This document shows, in pieces, positions 14,110 through 20,031 of a stretch of DNA of 20,064 nt; the stretch's first letter is position 1, and every line of letters starts with the position of its first letter. The stretch is taken from positions 1 to 20,064 of the forward strand of contig DAIDJW010000007.1 of the NCBI GenBank assembly GCA_027451185.1, written 5' to 3'. The notes under the pieces are model-generated. The model ran no database searches, had not been told where the DNA came from, and saw nothing but the letters and a program-made list of their open reading frames with translations. This DNA is from Candidatus Saccharimonadota bacterium. GTDB lineage: Bacteria > Patescibacteriota > Saccharimonadia > Saccharimonadales > Saccharimonadaceae. Both the position numbers and the translations under genes were made by a program.

Positions 14110-14132
14110 TTCGTGTTCTATGATAACACGAA
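14110..14132. promoter_or_regulatory. Candidate operator of the winged-helix regulator
   Basis: TTCGTGTT-N7-AACACGAA, two perfect 8-base half-sites centred 33 bases before the regulator's start at 14088. On the minus strand its centre reads TTATCATAG, which includes a possible -10 (TATCAT). It sits in the miaA-regulator gap and just reaches the region before the miaA stop (14135). Confidence 0.5.
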
Positions 14133-14134
14133 TC

Positions 14135-15001
14135 TTACTCAATCGCGAGCCGGTCAGCAATATATTGTTCGGCCTCGTCTAGAGCCAGCCACTTAATAAA
14201 ATGATTTCTTTTTAGCCAAGTTAGTTGTTTTTTCGCCAGATGCCAATCGCTGAGAATAAACTGATTGCGCAATTCTTCGATCGATGACTCACCGTCGATA
14301 TAACGCTCAACAAGTCGATAAATATTGCCAGTCATTGACTCAGCTCGCCACCCATAACGCTCGCCAAGACGCTTAGCCTCATCGATCATACCAGCCTTGA
14401 ACATCGCGTCAGCTCGCTGTTCAATGCGATGGCGCAACTCTACTTTTTCTGTTGCAATTCCTACAATGGTTGTATTTTCTATAGGTGTTAGGCGTCGTTT
14501 TTGATTGATACCACTCTGCTCAATCGCCCTTACTAAATAGCGTTTGTTTTTGGCATTCTCGGGTAAGCGTATGTTGTTGTTTTTGCAATAGTCTATTAAC
14601 TCATCGATAGGCAAAGCTAGCCACTGCGCACGATTTTTGGCGTCGGCTTTCGGACCAAATTGGTAATCAAATATTAAAGCATCAACATACAGCCCACTCC
14701 CACCAACTAAAATCGGTAGACGCCCACGTTGTCGAATGTCGGTAATCTTACTCAGGGCGTAATTCTTAAAATCGGCTGCCGAAAAAGTTTGGCCGGGCTC
14801 AACTAGGTCAATCCCCCAATGCGGTATGCCCTGCATTTCCTGGACAGTTGGCTTAGCCGTGCCGATATCCATATATTTATATATGGTACGCGAATCGGCC
14901 GCGATCACTTCGCCGTTAAATTGCTTAGCGATTTTAATAGCCAGACCAGTTTTACCACTGGCCGTCGGCCCGACGATAACCACTAAAGGCTTGGCTGCCA
15001 T
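14135..15001 (-). CDS. miaA: tRNA dimethylallyltransferase
   Basis: MiaA transfers the dimethylallyl group from DMAPP to the N6 of A37 in tRNAs that read U-starting codons. The protein has 288 residues with P-loop GPTASGKT (11-18), DSRTIYKYMDIGTAKP (36-51), HWGIDLVEPGQTFSAADF and VGGSGLYVDAL, then KNKRYLVRAIEQ and a C-terminal helical part ending at about 280. It is slightly short but complete. The start at 15001 has GGAG five bases upstream and lies within the last 19 bases of atl, so the genes overlap. The enzyme needs DMAPP; many reduced Patescibacteria lack isoprenoid synthesis, so it may depend on a partner for substrate (inference). Confidence 0.96.
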   Translation of the reverse strand: MAAKPLVVIVGPTASGKTGLAIKIAKQFNGEVIAADSRTIYKYMDIGTAKPTVQEMQGIPHWGIDLVEPGQTFSAADFKNYALSKITDIRQRGRLPILVGGSGLYVDALIFDYQFGPKADAKNRAQWLALPIDELIDYCKNNNIRLPENAKNKRYLVRAIEQSGINQKRRLTPIENTTIVGIATEKVELRHRIEQRADAMFKAGMIDEAKRLGERYGWRAESMTGNIYRLVERYIDGESSIEELRNQFILSDWHLAKKQLTWLKRNHFIKWLALDEAEQYIADRLAIE

Positions 15002-15297
15002 CGCCGCTCCGCAAAATTATCAACAATAAAATCCGTGCATGTCACGCCTTCAGTCTCAAGTATCGTCGCCTGTACCTCGCGTCCGCCATAGTAGCCGCTC
15101 GCCAGTCCACCGAAGCGGTTAACCAGCCTATGCCATGGTAGCTTCTGGTCACCGTGGTGTGCAATTCCGCCGACAATGCGCGCTGCGTACGGATGACCTG
15201 CGAGTGCCGCCAAGTCACCATAAGTAGTCACTCGGCCAGCCGGCACTAGTGACATAAAACACTCAACTTGGTCGCGAAATGAAGCGTCCGGTTGCAT
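14983..15297 (-). CDS. atl: Alkyltransferase-like protein (ATL), Cys replaced by Trp
   Basis: A 104-residue MGMT-family DNA-binding domain: VPAGRVTTYGDLAALAGHPYAARIVGGI, then LPWHRLVNRFGGLASG. In O6-alkylguanine transferases the motif is PCHR; here residue 55 is Trp (PWHR), the hallmark of ATL proteins. These bind O6-alkylguanine and flag it for nucleotide excision repair but cannot remove the alkyl group. The base-flipping Tyr (Y26) and Arg finger (R40) are present. The protein lacks the N-terminal MGMT domain, as ATLs do. The start is three bases after the thrS stop with AAGGTAG upstream, and the 3' end overlaps miaA by 19 bases. Confidence 0.92.
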   Translation of the reverse strand: MQPDASFRDQVECFMSLVPAGRVTTYGDLAALAGHPYAARIVGGIAHHGDQKLPWHRLVNRFGGLASGYYGGREVQATILETEGVTCTDFIVDNFAERRWQPSL

Positions 15298-15300
15298 AAA

Positions 15301-17112
15301 CTACCTTAAAGATATTAAGTATTCGGCTAACTTATCAAGCTGAACTTTCTCTTCGCCGGTTTGTGTGCGCACACTAATCTCGCGCGCCGCTTTATCTTTT
15401 GGACCAATGATCAGCTGCACGGGCACCTTCCAGGCAGCGGCTTCACGAATCTTTTTGCCCAAACTTTCGTTACGATCGTCTACTGTAAAGCGCAGTTCGT
15501 TGTATTTAATTGGCTGATTCAGCACGATGTCTTGTAGCAGTTGCTTGACCTCGTCAACGTAGTCCAAAACTGTCTCATTGATTGTCAGTATGCGCAGCTG
15601 TTCTGGCGCCAGCCAGAACGGAAACCAACCACCGGTATGCTCAATGTAGACACTCAAAAACCTCTCCAGGGAGCCGAGCAAGGCCTTGTGGATCATAACT
15701 GGACGCTGTTCGCTGCCATCTTCGGCTGTATAGGTCAGGCCAAAGCGCTCCGGTTGCACAAAGTCGAGCTGCTCGGTGGCTAGCTGCCATTCGCGGCCCA
15801 AGGCATCGGTTGCCATGATGTCTATCTTCGGTCCATAAAAAGCTGCTTCGCCCAGACCAACAAAGTAATCGAGATTCAGTTTTTTAGCAACGTCCTCAAT
15901 CGTTTTTTGCGCAGTCTGCCAGAGCTTCGGATCGCCAAGATATTTATCGGTGTCATCGCGAAAGCTCAATCGAGCGCGCCACTTTAAATCGAATTCATCG
16001 TACATCGTACGAATCATCTCCATGATGGCCGTAAACTCCTGCTCAATCTGGTCGGTTCGGCAAAATACATGTGCATCGTCTTGAGTTGCGCCACGAACAC
16101 GGCTCAAACCGTGCAGTTCACCGGCTTTTTCGTCTCGGTATACGACCGTATTCTCCATATAGCGAATTGGCAGATCGCGATAGCTGCGCGGGCGCGAAGC
16201 ATAGATTTGGGTGTGATGCGGGCAGTTCATCGGCTTCATCATAAACAGGTCGTCACTCTCGACACTCGTAACCTCGAAACGCTCCGGGTACTTATCGTAA
16301 TGGCCGGAAGTTTTATATAAATCAACCTTCGTTAGATGTGGAATGGCTACACGTTCATAACCAGCTGCCGCCTGAAGCTGTTGCGAAAAAGCGCCCAATT
16401 TATCACGTAAAATTGTTCCACGTGGCGTAAACAGCGGTAAACCAGCGCCAACCAACGGCGAGAATGTAAATAGGTCGAGCTCAATGCCTAGCTTGCGGTG
16501 ATCACGTTGACGAGCTAGTTCTTGATTTTTTAAAAACTCATCCAACTCGGCTTGGCTGGCAAAAGCCACGCCATATAAGCGCTGCATTTGCGGATTACCT
16601 TCTTTGCCACGCCAATAAGCACCGGCAATGCGCAACAATTTAAAGGCGCCGACTTCACGAGTATTCGCGACGTGAGGTCCACGGCATAAATCGACAAAGC
16701 TACCATTCTTATAAAACGACACTTCACTAACCGCCGCTTCGCCACTTGCCGCTAACCCCAACTCTTCGCTATCGATATCTTTGGCGGCCGTCGTACCGGC
16801 TCGTTTGAGATCATTTAGCAATTCTTCTTTATATGGTTGATGGTTGTCGCGCGCCCATTCGATGGCTTGGTCAATCGGCATCGTGAAGCGTTCGAAATCT
16901 TGATCCTCACCAATAATCGCGCGCATTTTGGCTTCGATTTTCGGAAAATCTTCCTCGGAAATTTTACGCTCACCTAGGTCAATGTCATAGTAAAAGCCAT
17001 TTTCGACCACTGGGCCTACACCAAATTTAGCGTCGGGCCACAGTTGCTGCACGGCCGCCGCCGTAATATGGGCCAGGCTGTGTCGCATAGCGCGTAACTG
17101 TTCATCGTTCAT
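15301..17112 (-). CDS. thrS: Threonyl-tRNA synthetase without TGS domain
   Basis: This class II synthetase charges tRNA-Thr. It has 603 residues and begins directly at the editing domain: HSLAH (H11, H15) and the C143/H147 pair in DLCRGPH, the double-sieve site that removes misacylated serine. The catalytic core (about 205-500) carries MNCPHH (C297), motif 2 around VYRDEKAGELHGLSRVRGATQDDAH (H348) and VMIHKALLGSLERF (H475); C297, H348 and H475 are the expected zinc ligands. Residues 505-603 are the anticodon-binding domain (PVQLIIGPKDKAAREISVRTQTG). The TGS domain of about 60 residues found in E. coli ThrRS is missing. ATG 17112 has AGGAGA seven bases upstream, and no alternative start in the leader would restore TGS. 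Expression is probably set by the T-box leader at 17113-17317. Confidence 0.97.
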   Translation of the reverse strand: MNDEQLRAMRHSLAHITAAAVQQLWPDAKFGVGPVVENGFYYDIDLGERKISEEDFPKIEAKMRAIIGEDQDFERFTMPIDQAIEWARDNHQPYKEELLNDLKRAGTTAAKDIDSEELGLAASGEAAVSEVSFYKNGSFVDLCRGPHVANTREVGAFKLLRIAGAYWRGKEGNPQMQRLYGVAFASQAELDEFLKNQELARQRDHRKLGIELDLFTFSPLVGAGLPLFTPRGTILRDKLGAFSQQLQAAAGYERVAIPHLTKVDLYKTSGHYDKYPERFEVTSVESDDLFMMKPMNCPHHTQIYASRPRSYRDLPIRYMENTVVYRDEKAGELHGLSRVRGATQDDAHVFCRTDQIEQEFTAIMEMIRTMYDEFDLKWRARLSFRDDTDKYLGDPKLWQTAQKTIEDVAKKLNLDYFVGLGEAAFYGPKIDIMATDALGREWQLATEQLDFVQPERFGLTYTAEDGSEQRPVMIHKALLGSLERFLSVYIEHTGGWFPFWLAPEQLRILTINETVLDYVDEVKQLLQDIVLNQPIKYNELRFTVDDRNESLGKKIREAAAWKVPVQLIIGPKDKAAREISVRTQTGEEKVQLDKLAEYLISLR

Positions 17113-17317
17113 AATCTGTCTCCTGTTTGGTTAATATAATAAAAACATGCGGTAAATGAATTCATTATTATAAATCCACATATCGCATGTCTCGGGCCCG
17201 CTAAATAGATGCGGACGGTTCCACCGGACTTCCCGACTAGTCGGGCGCTTATGACAACTGTTATCGTACAGTTAGACTTCACGGGGCTCCAAAGATGGTT
17301 AGGCTTTATCGTCGTCC
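17113..17317 (-). promoter_or_regulatory. Probable T-box leader (tRNA-Thr-sensing riboswitch) of thrS
   Basis: Between an extended -10 (17333-17325) and thrS lies a structured leader of about 205 nt. It contains the T-box motif TGGAACC (minus strand 17223-17217) in a correct setting: GTCCGG before it pairs with CCGaGAC (one bulged A), and GTCCGC after it pairs with GCGGGC. Together these form the antiterminator at 17229-17189 with the bulge free to bind an uncharged acceptor end. A terminator-like stem follows, ACATGCG (17190-17184) with CGCATGT (17151-17145) and then T5ATTAT. It overlaps the antiterminator by two bases only. At the 5' end GACGAC pairs with GTTGTC to close a putative stem I. 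Candidate Thr specifiers are ACC in a short AAAG/CTTT hairpin, or ACT further on; I cannot settle which. T-boxes upstream of thrS are common in other phyla. Confidence 0.7.
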
Positions 17318-17324
17318 AAAATGA

Positions 17325-17333
17325 ATTATAACA
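17325..17333 (-). promoter_or_regulatory. Extended -10 promoter of thrS
   Basis: The minus strand reads TGTTATAAT; the expected start is the G at about 17317. The -35 region is weak and adjoins the -35 of the divergent tRNA-Val promoter (17359-17364), so the two may compete. Confidence 0.65.
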
Positions 17334-17358
17334 TATCCGCCCCTAACGCGCCCGACGA

Positions 17359-17387
17359 TTGCATATTCACCCCTATTCTGCTATCAT
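17359..17387 (+). promoter_or_regulatory. Promoter of tRNA-Val
   Basis: TTGCAT (17359-17364), a 17-base spacer ending in TGC, and TATCAT (17382-17387). The expected start is near 17394, leaving about six leader bases before the tRNA. Confidence 0.7.
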
Positions 17388-17399
17388 AAAAAACCGAAC

Positions 17400-17476
17400 G
17401 GGTCCTTAGCTCATTTGGCTAGAGCGCCACATTGACGTTGTGGAGGTGATAGGTTCGAGCCCTATAGGACCCACCA
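17400..17476 (+). tRNA. tRNA-Val(GAC)
   Basis: The acceptor GGGTCCT pairs fully with AGGACCC, the D-arm is AGCTC...GAGC, and the T-arm is ATAGG-TTCGAGC-CCTAT. The anticodon stem CCACA/TGTGG closes loop TTGACGT, giving anticodon GAC, which reads Val GUC/GUU. Discriminator A and an encoded CCA end the gene. It has its own promoter and a terminator 13 bases downstream. Confidence 0.97.
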
Positions 17477-17488
17477 AATTCGTTATTC

Positions 17489-17516
17489 AACCGCCTTTTA
17501 ACAGAGGCGGTTTTTG
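17489..17516 (+). terminator. Terminator of tRNA-Val
   Basis: AACCGCCT (17489-17496) pairs with AGGCGGTT (17505-17512), and a T5 run follows. Confidence 0.85.
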
Positions 17517-17623
17517 ATTGTCCACGGTTTTTAGCACAGTTTAACACAGTTTTCCACTAGCATTTTTGGTCGTATTTTAAAAATATATATCACGGACGAT
17601 ATACCGCTCTGGTCGATGTTCCA

Positions 17624-17652
17624 TTGACAATATATACCGTTTATGCTAGTAT
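17624..17652 (+). promoter_or_regulatory. Strong promoter of the 43-residue ORF
   Basis: Perfect TTGACA (17624-17629), a 17-base spacer ending in TGC, and TAGTAT (17647-17652): -35, extended -10 and ideal spacing together. The ATG comes six bases later. The octamer ATATACCG occurs inside the spacer (17632-17639) and again 33 bases upstream (17599-17606), so it may be an operator. Confidence 0.8.
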
Positions 17653-17658
17653 TAGTTC

Positions 17659-17790
17659 ATGGTTAAAGATAACCAACTACAGGTCGCTAAGACCGTCTCA
17701 GCTCTCGATCGTTTCACGATTGATTTTGAGTACAACAAGACACTCCAAGAAGTACGCCGCGAAGTTCGCCAGCGCACTGTTAAAGAATAG
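17659..17790 (+). CDS. Small leaderless ORF, 43-residue charged protein of unknown function
   Basis: The ORF encodes MVKDNQLQVAKTVSALDRF followed by a charged segment (about 29-43) rich in Arg, Glu and Lys. It looks like a short amphipathic helix plus a basic tail, with no signal peptide or membrane segment. Support for a real gene comes from its surroundings. One of the best promoters of the window places the transcription start on the ATG, and a clear hairpin with T4 follows 34 bases after the stop. There is no Shine-Dalgarno, as for the other leaderless genes here. The sequence does not match a family I recognise. It is too short for most default gene callers. It could act as a small regulator or antitoxin-like protein, but nothing shows this. 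Confidence 0.7.
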   Translation: MVKDNQLQVAKTVSALDRFTIDFEYNKTLQEVRREVRQRTVKE

Positions 17791-17823
17791 TTTTTAGATT
17801 ATTTCCGGCTGACTTTATAGCCA

Positions 17824-17864
17824 CTAAGAACCCCCGACTCTATGAGCCCGGGGTTCTTAGTTTT
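17824..17864 (+). terminator. Terminator of the 43-residue ORF, overlapping the GT2 3' end
   Basis: CTAAGAACCCC (17824-17834) pairs exactly with GGGGTTCTTAG (17850-17860), with a small CTC/GAG pair in the loop and a T4 run on the plus strand. The stop codon of the convergent glycosyltransferase lies inside the right arm; no T-run exists on the minus side. Confidence 0.8.
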
Positions 17865-19527
17865 GTTCGGCTGCCTTACGAGCCTTAGTCTCTTCCTTGG
17901 CCGCAACCTGCGAACTATGCGTCGCCTTAACTGTAACGTCAAACTTATCCAAATACCTGCCGAAAAATAAACGAGTCTGTGAATAGTAGGCTGCAAACGA
18001 GCTATAACAGATCGATGTGATTGGCATCAGCACCCACTGCACCAGCATAAAGACTGTCCGACGGCGTTTATAGCGCTCTGGTCGCGTTGGTAGCATTTTG
18101 AAAGTCAGAAAAATAGTGATAAATAAACCAAACAAGGCAATTTGCTGGATCAGACTAATCGTGTCCGGTAATTCATGGGCTACAACACTAGTATAGGCAT
18201 CGCGGTTCACGAGCAGCGGCACCCAGCCGCCAACAGCCACCAATATCGACACTGCCGCCAGCGTAACGTGGCCGTCTATTAGGCGAAACAATCGGCCAAA
18301 AGCAGCCAGCAGTGGAACGTTACGCTTTTTGGTGAAGATTCTGGTAGCCACATATGGCACATCTGAGGCACCATAAGCCCAGCGCCTGAGCTGGACAAAC
18401 TGAGCCTTCAGCGTCTTGGTATAAGTCTCTGCTAGAACAGCGTCTTGGTATATTGCCACATGTAGCGGCACGACGTCGTAGTTACCGCCAAAATAGAAAT
18501 AGCTGCGCCAATACTGATGGCCGTCTTCGACAATCGTCCTCGTGCTCCAAAAATTCATCTCTACAAGCGCCTCCATCGGCTGAGAGTGGGCTGCGAAGTT
18601 ACGTAGGGTGTGTGGTCGCATTGAACTAATAATCGTCCAGAAGGTATTGCCCGTGGCTAAGACACGCATTGGCGCCGGCACGTCCCAAATATTAGTGAAG
18701 TACAGCGCCACTGGTTGAAACGACAGGTGTTTACGGTCTTCGTGGACAATGAATTCATAAGTCAAATAATCGAAGTATGTCTTATGCGGGCGGTTATCGC
18801 TGTCTAGGGTGGTGACGATTACATTTTTGTAATCAACATGCCTCCTGTTGAGCCATTTTGCCAAATACTTACCAGCATAGGTGATATTGCCGCCCTTACC
18901 GATAACTTCATGCGGCAAATCTTTAGGGTGCTCAACTAGCTCGAAGGCAAAAAACTTACGACCAAATTCTTTTTTCAAACGCTCAACCGTAGACTTAATC
19001 GCTTCACCGCCCCGCTCCTCATAAGCAATTACCATAATAATGTGTTTTTTATCGTAAGTAGTATCGAGCACCGCCTGAATAGTAGGCTGCAGGATTTCAT
19101 ACGACTCATTATATGTTGCAACGATAACCGCGTTATAAACGTCGTCTGGCTTCGGAAACGCTTCAGCGTCGGCCGCGACTAAACGCAAGTTCTCAATATG
19201 CTGCGGCATACCAAAACCCTTGGTGTGGCCTTTTAACATCTCGTAGGAATCTTGCGGAGCACTCAGGTCGTCTAGTCGTTCAGCCCAATTAATTTTCTGG
19301 CTTTTATCAAGCACGCTGCGGCCAGCAATGGTATGGATAGCAATGCCGACAGCCTTGACGATTAATGTGATGACAATCAACATTAAATAAATTGCCGCTA
19401 GGAGCGGTGATATCAACGACAAAACAATCATCAAGATTAAGGCGCCGTAGCTTAAAATCGCCGGCAGCATCTCAAAAAAACGGTAGGATGGACTGCGTTT
19501 GCCGAGAGGTATTTCAAGATCAATCAT
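17857..19527 (-). CDS. Family 2 glycosyltransferase, cellulose synthase-like, membrane-bound
   Basis: A processive-type GT2 of 556 residues. Two N-terminal hydrophobic segments lie at about 24-64. The cytoplasmic catalytic domain carries VATYNE (136-141), GKGGNITYAGK (210-220), the metal-binding DSD (242-244, TTLDSDNRP), the catalytic-base ED (334-335, VEDGHQYWR) and QLRRW (379-383). About four membrane segments follow between 415 and 515, with a charged Lys/Ala/Glu tail. This motif set (D, DxD, ED, QxxRW) is that of synthases that extend a beta-linked polysaccharide and thread it through the membrane. The sugar is unknown. It has no PilZ domain. A small membrane protein gene ends three bases upstream, so they form a pair. 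The stop sits in the stem of the opposing terminator. Confidence 0.92.
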   Translation of the reverse strand: MIDLEIPLGKRSPSYRFFEMLPAILSYGALILMIVLSLISPLLAAIYLMLIVITLIVKAVGIAIHTIAGRSVLDKSQKINWAERLDDLSAPQDSYEMLKGHTKGFGMPQHIENLRLVAADAEAFPKPDDVYNAVIVATYNESYEILQPTIQAVLDTTYDKKHIIMVIAYEERGGEAIKSTVERLKKEFGRKFFAFELVEHPKDLPHEVIGKGGNITYAGKYLAKWLNRRHVDYKNVIVTTLDSDNRPHKTYFDYLTYEFIVHEDRKHLSFQPVALYFTNIWDVPAPMRVLATGNTFWTIISSMRPHTLRNFAAHSQPMEALVEMNFWSTRTIVEDGHQYWRSYFYFGGNYDVVPLHVAIYQDAVLAETYTKTLKAQFVQLRRWAYGASDVPYVATRIFTKKRNVPLLAAFGRLFRLIDGHVTLAAVSILVAVGGWVPLLVNRDAYTSVVAHELPDTISLIQQIALFGLFITIFLTFKMLPTRPERYKRRRTVFMLVQWVLMPITSICYSSFAAYYSQTRLFFGRYLDKFDVTVKATHSSQVAAKEETKARKAAEQN

Positions 19528-19530
19528 AGC

Positions 19531-19908
19531 CTAAACTGGTGACCAAACATTAATAATGGCATAGGCTATAATCCAGGCGAAAATTATAATGCCTAGGCCT
19601 AACCAAACAAACATAATCGCTAGCGGATGGCCCTTCGACAAGTAGAGTTTTAGGCCAATGGCAACATGCAAGAACGCCGCTAGGAGCGCAAACGCTCCAA
19701 ATGACCAAAGATAAAACCATTGGCTGCGGTAGAGGTTGGTTATACCGTAGGCAGTGTAGTGCGTAATCAATTGCAGGTCACTTGGCCTAACGGCTATTAG
19801 TATATAAATTACAAAAATAATCGCCAGCAGGATGACCGAGCCAGATAAGACCGTTAGATAACGATTGGTTAAAAGTTCTTTAAATGATTGTTTAACGGTG
19901 TTTTTCAT
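19531..19908 (-). CDS. Small membrane protein paired with the glycosyltransferase
   Basis: A 125-residue protein with a cytoplasmic-looking basic N-terminus (MKNTVKQSFKELLTNRYLT) and three hydrophobic segments at about 20-40, 65-88 and 97-118. No motif is recognised. The stop is three bases from the glycosyltransferase ATG, so both are surely read together and may act together, for instance as an accessory subunit in polymer export (inference). The ATG lies only 10 bases after the CCA end of the tRNA-Thr gene and lacks a Shine-Dalgarno, so the mRNA is probably released by tRNA 3' processing. Confidence 0.8.
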   Translation of the reverse strand: MKNTVKQSFKELLTNRYLTVLSGSVILLAIIFVIYILIAVRPSDLQLITHYTAYGITNLYRSQWFYLWSFGAFALLAAFLHVAIGLKLYLSKGHPLAIMFVWLGLGIIIFAWIIAYAIINVWSPV

Positions 19909-19918
19909 AAAATAGTTA

Positions 19919-19994
19919 TGGAGCCGCTGTCCGGGATTGAACCGGAGACCTACGCTTTACGAAAGCGCCGCTCTACCAGCTGAGCTACACTCCT
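19919..19994 (-). tRNA. tRNA-Thr(CGT) with a mispaired acceptor stem
   Basis: The D-arm (GCTC/GAGC), anticodon arm (GCGCT-TTCGTAA-AGCGT, anticodon CGT), T-arm (TCCGG-TTCAATC-CCGGA) and encoded CCA are all normal. The acceptor is not. The seven bases before T8 are AGGAGTG, but the 3' strand is CAGCGGC plus discriminator T, so only two of seven pairs form. The 3' strand is that expected for tRNA-Thr, and GCCGC occurs 11 bases further 5' (20005-20001). Without those 11 bases the stem would be a perfect GCCGCTG/CAGCGGC. Alternatively GGAGTG pairs with CA and CTCC around a four-base GCGG insert. The real 5' end is uncertain (19993-20005). It may be an interrupted gene, a pseudogene or a sequence error. 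Confidence 0.75.
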
Positions 19995-20002
19995 GTACAA
20001 GC

Positions 20003-20024
20003 GGCCGGCCCTGGTGAGCCGGCC
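20003..20024. repeat. GC-rich hairpin between tuf and tRNA-Thr
   Basis: GGCCGGC (20003-20009) pairs exactly with GCCGGCC (20018-20024) around an eight-base loop. No T-run follows on either strand, so it is more likely an mRNA 3'-end or processing element than a terminator. Its inner edge overlaps the possible displaced 5' acceptor strand of tRNA-Thr. Confidence 0.6.
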
Positions 20025-20031
20025 ACGCATA

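Noticed and set aside
17520..17600. DnaA-box-like TGTCCACG and TTTTCCACT near tandem CACAGTTT repeats, possible origin
   Set aside because: Only two poor matches, no dnaA or dnaN nearby and no cluster.
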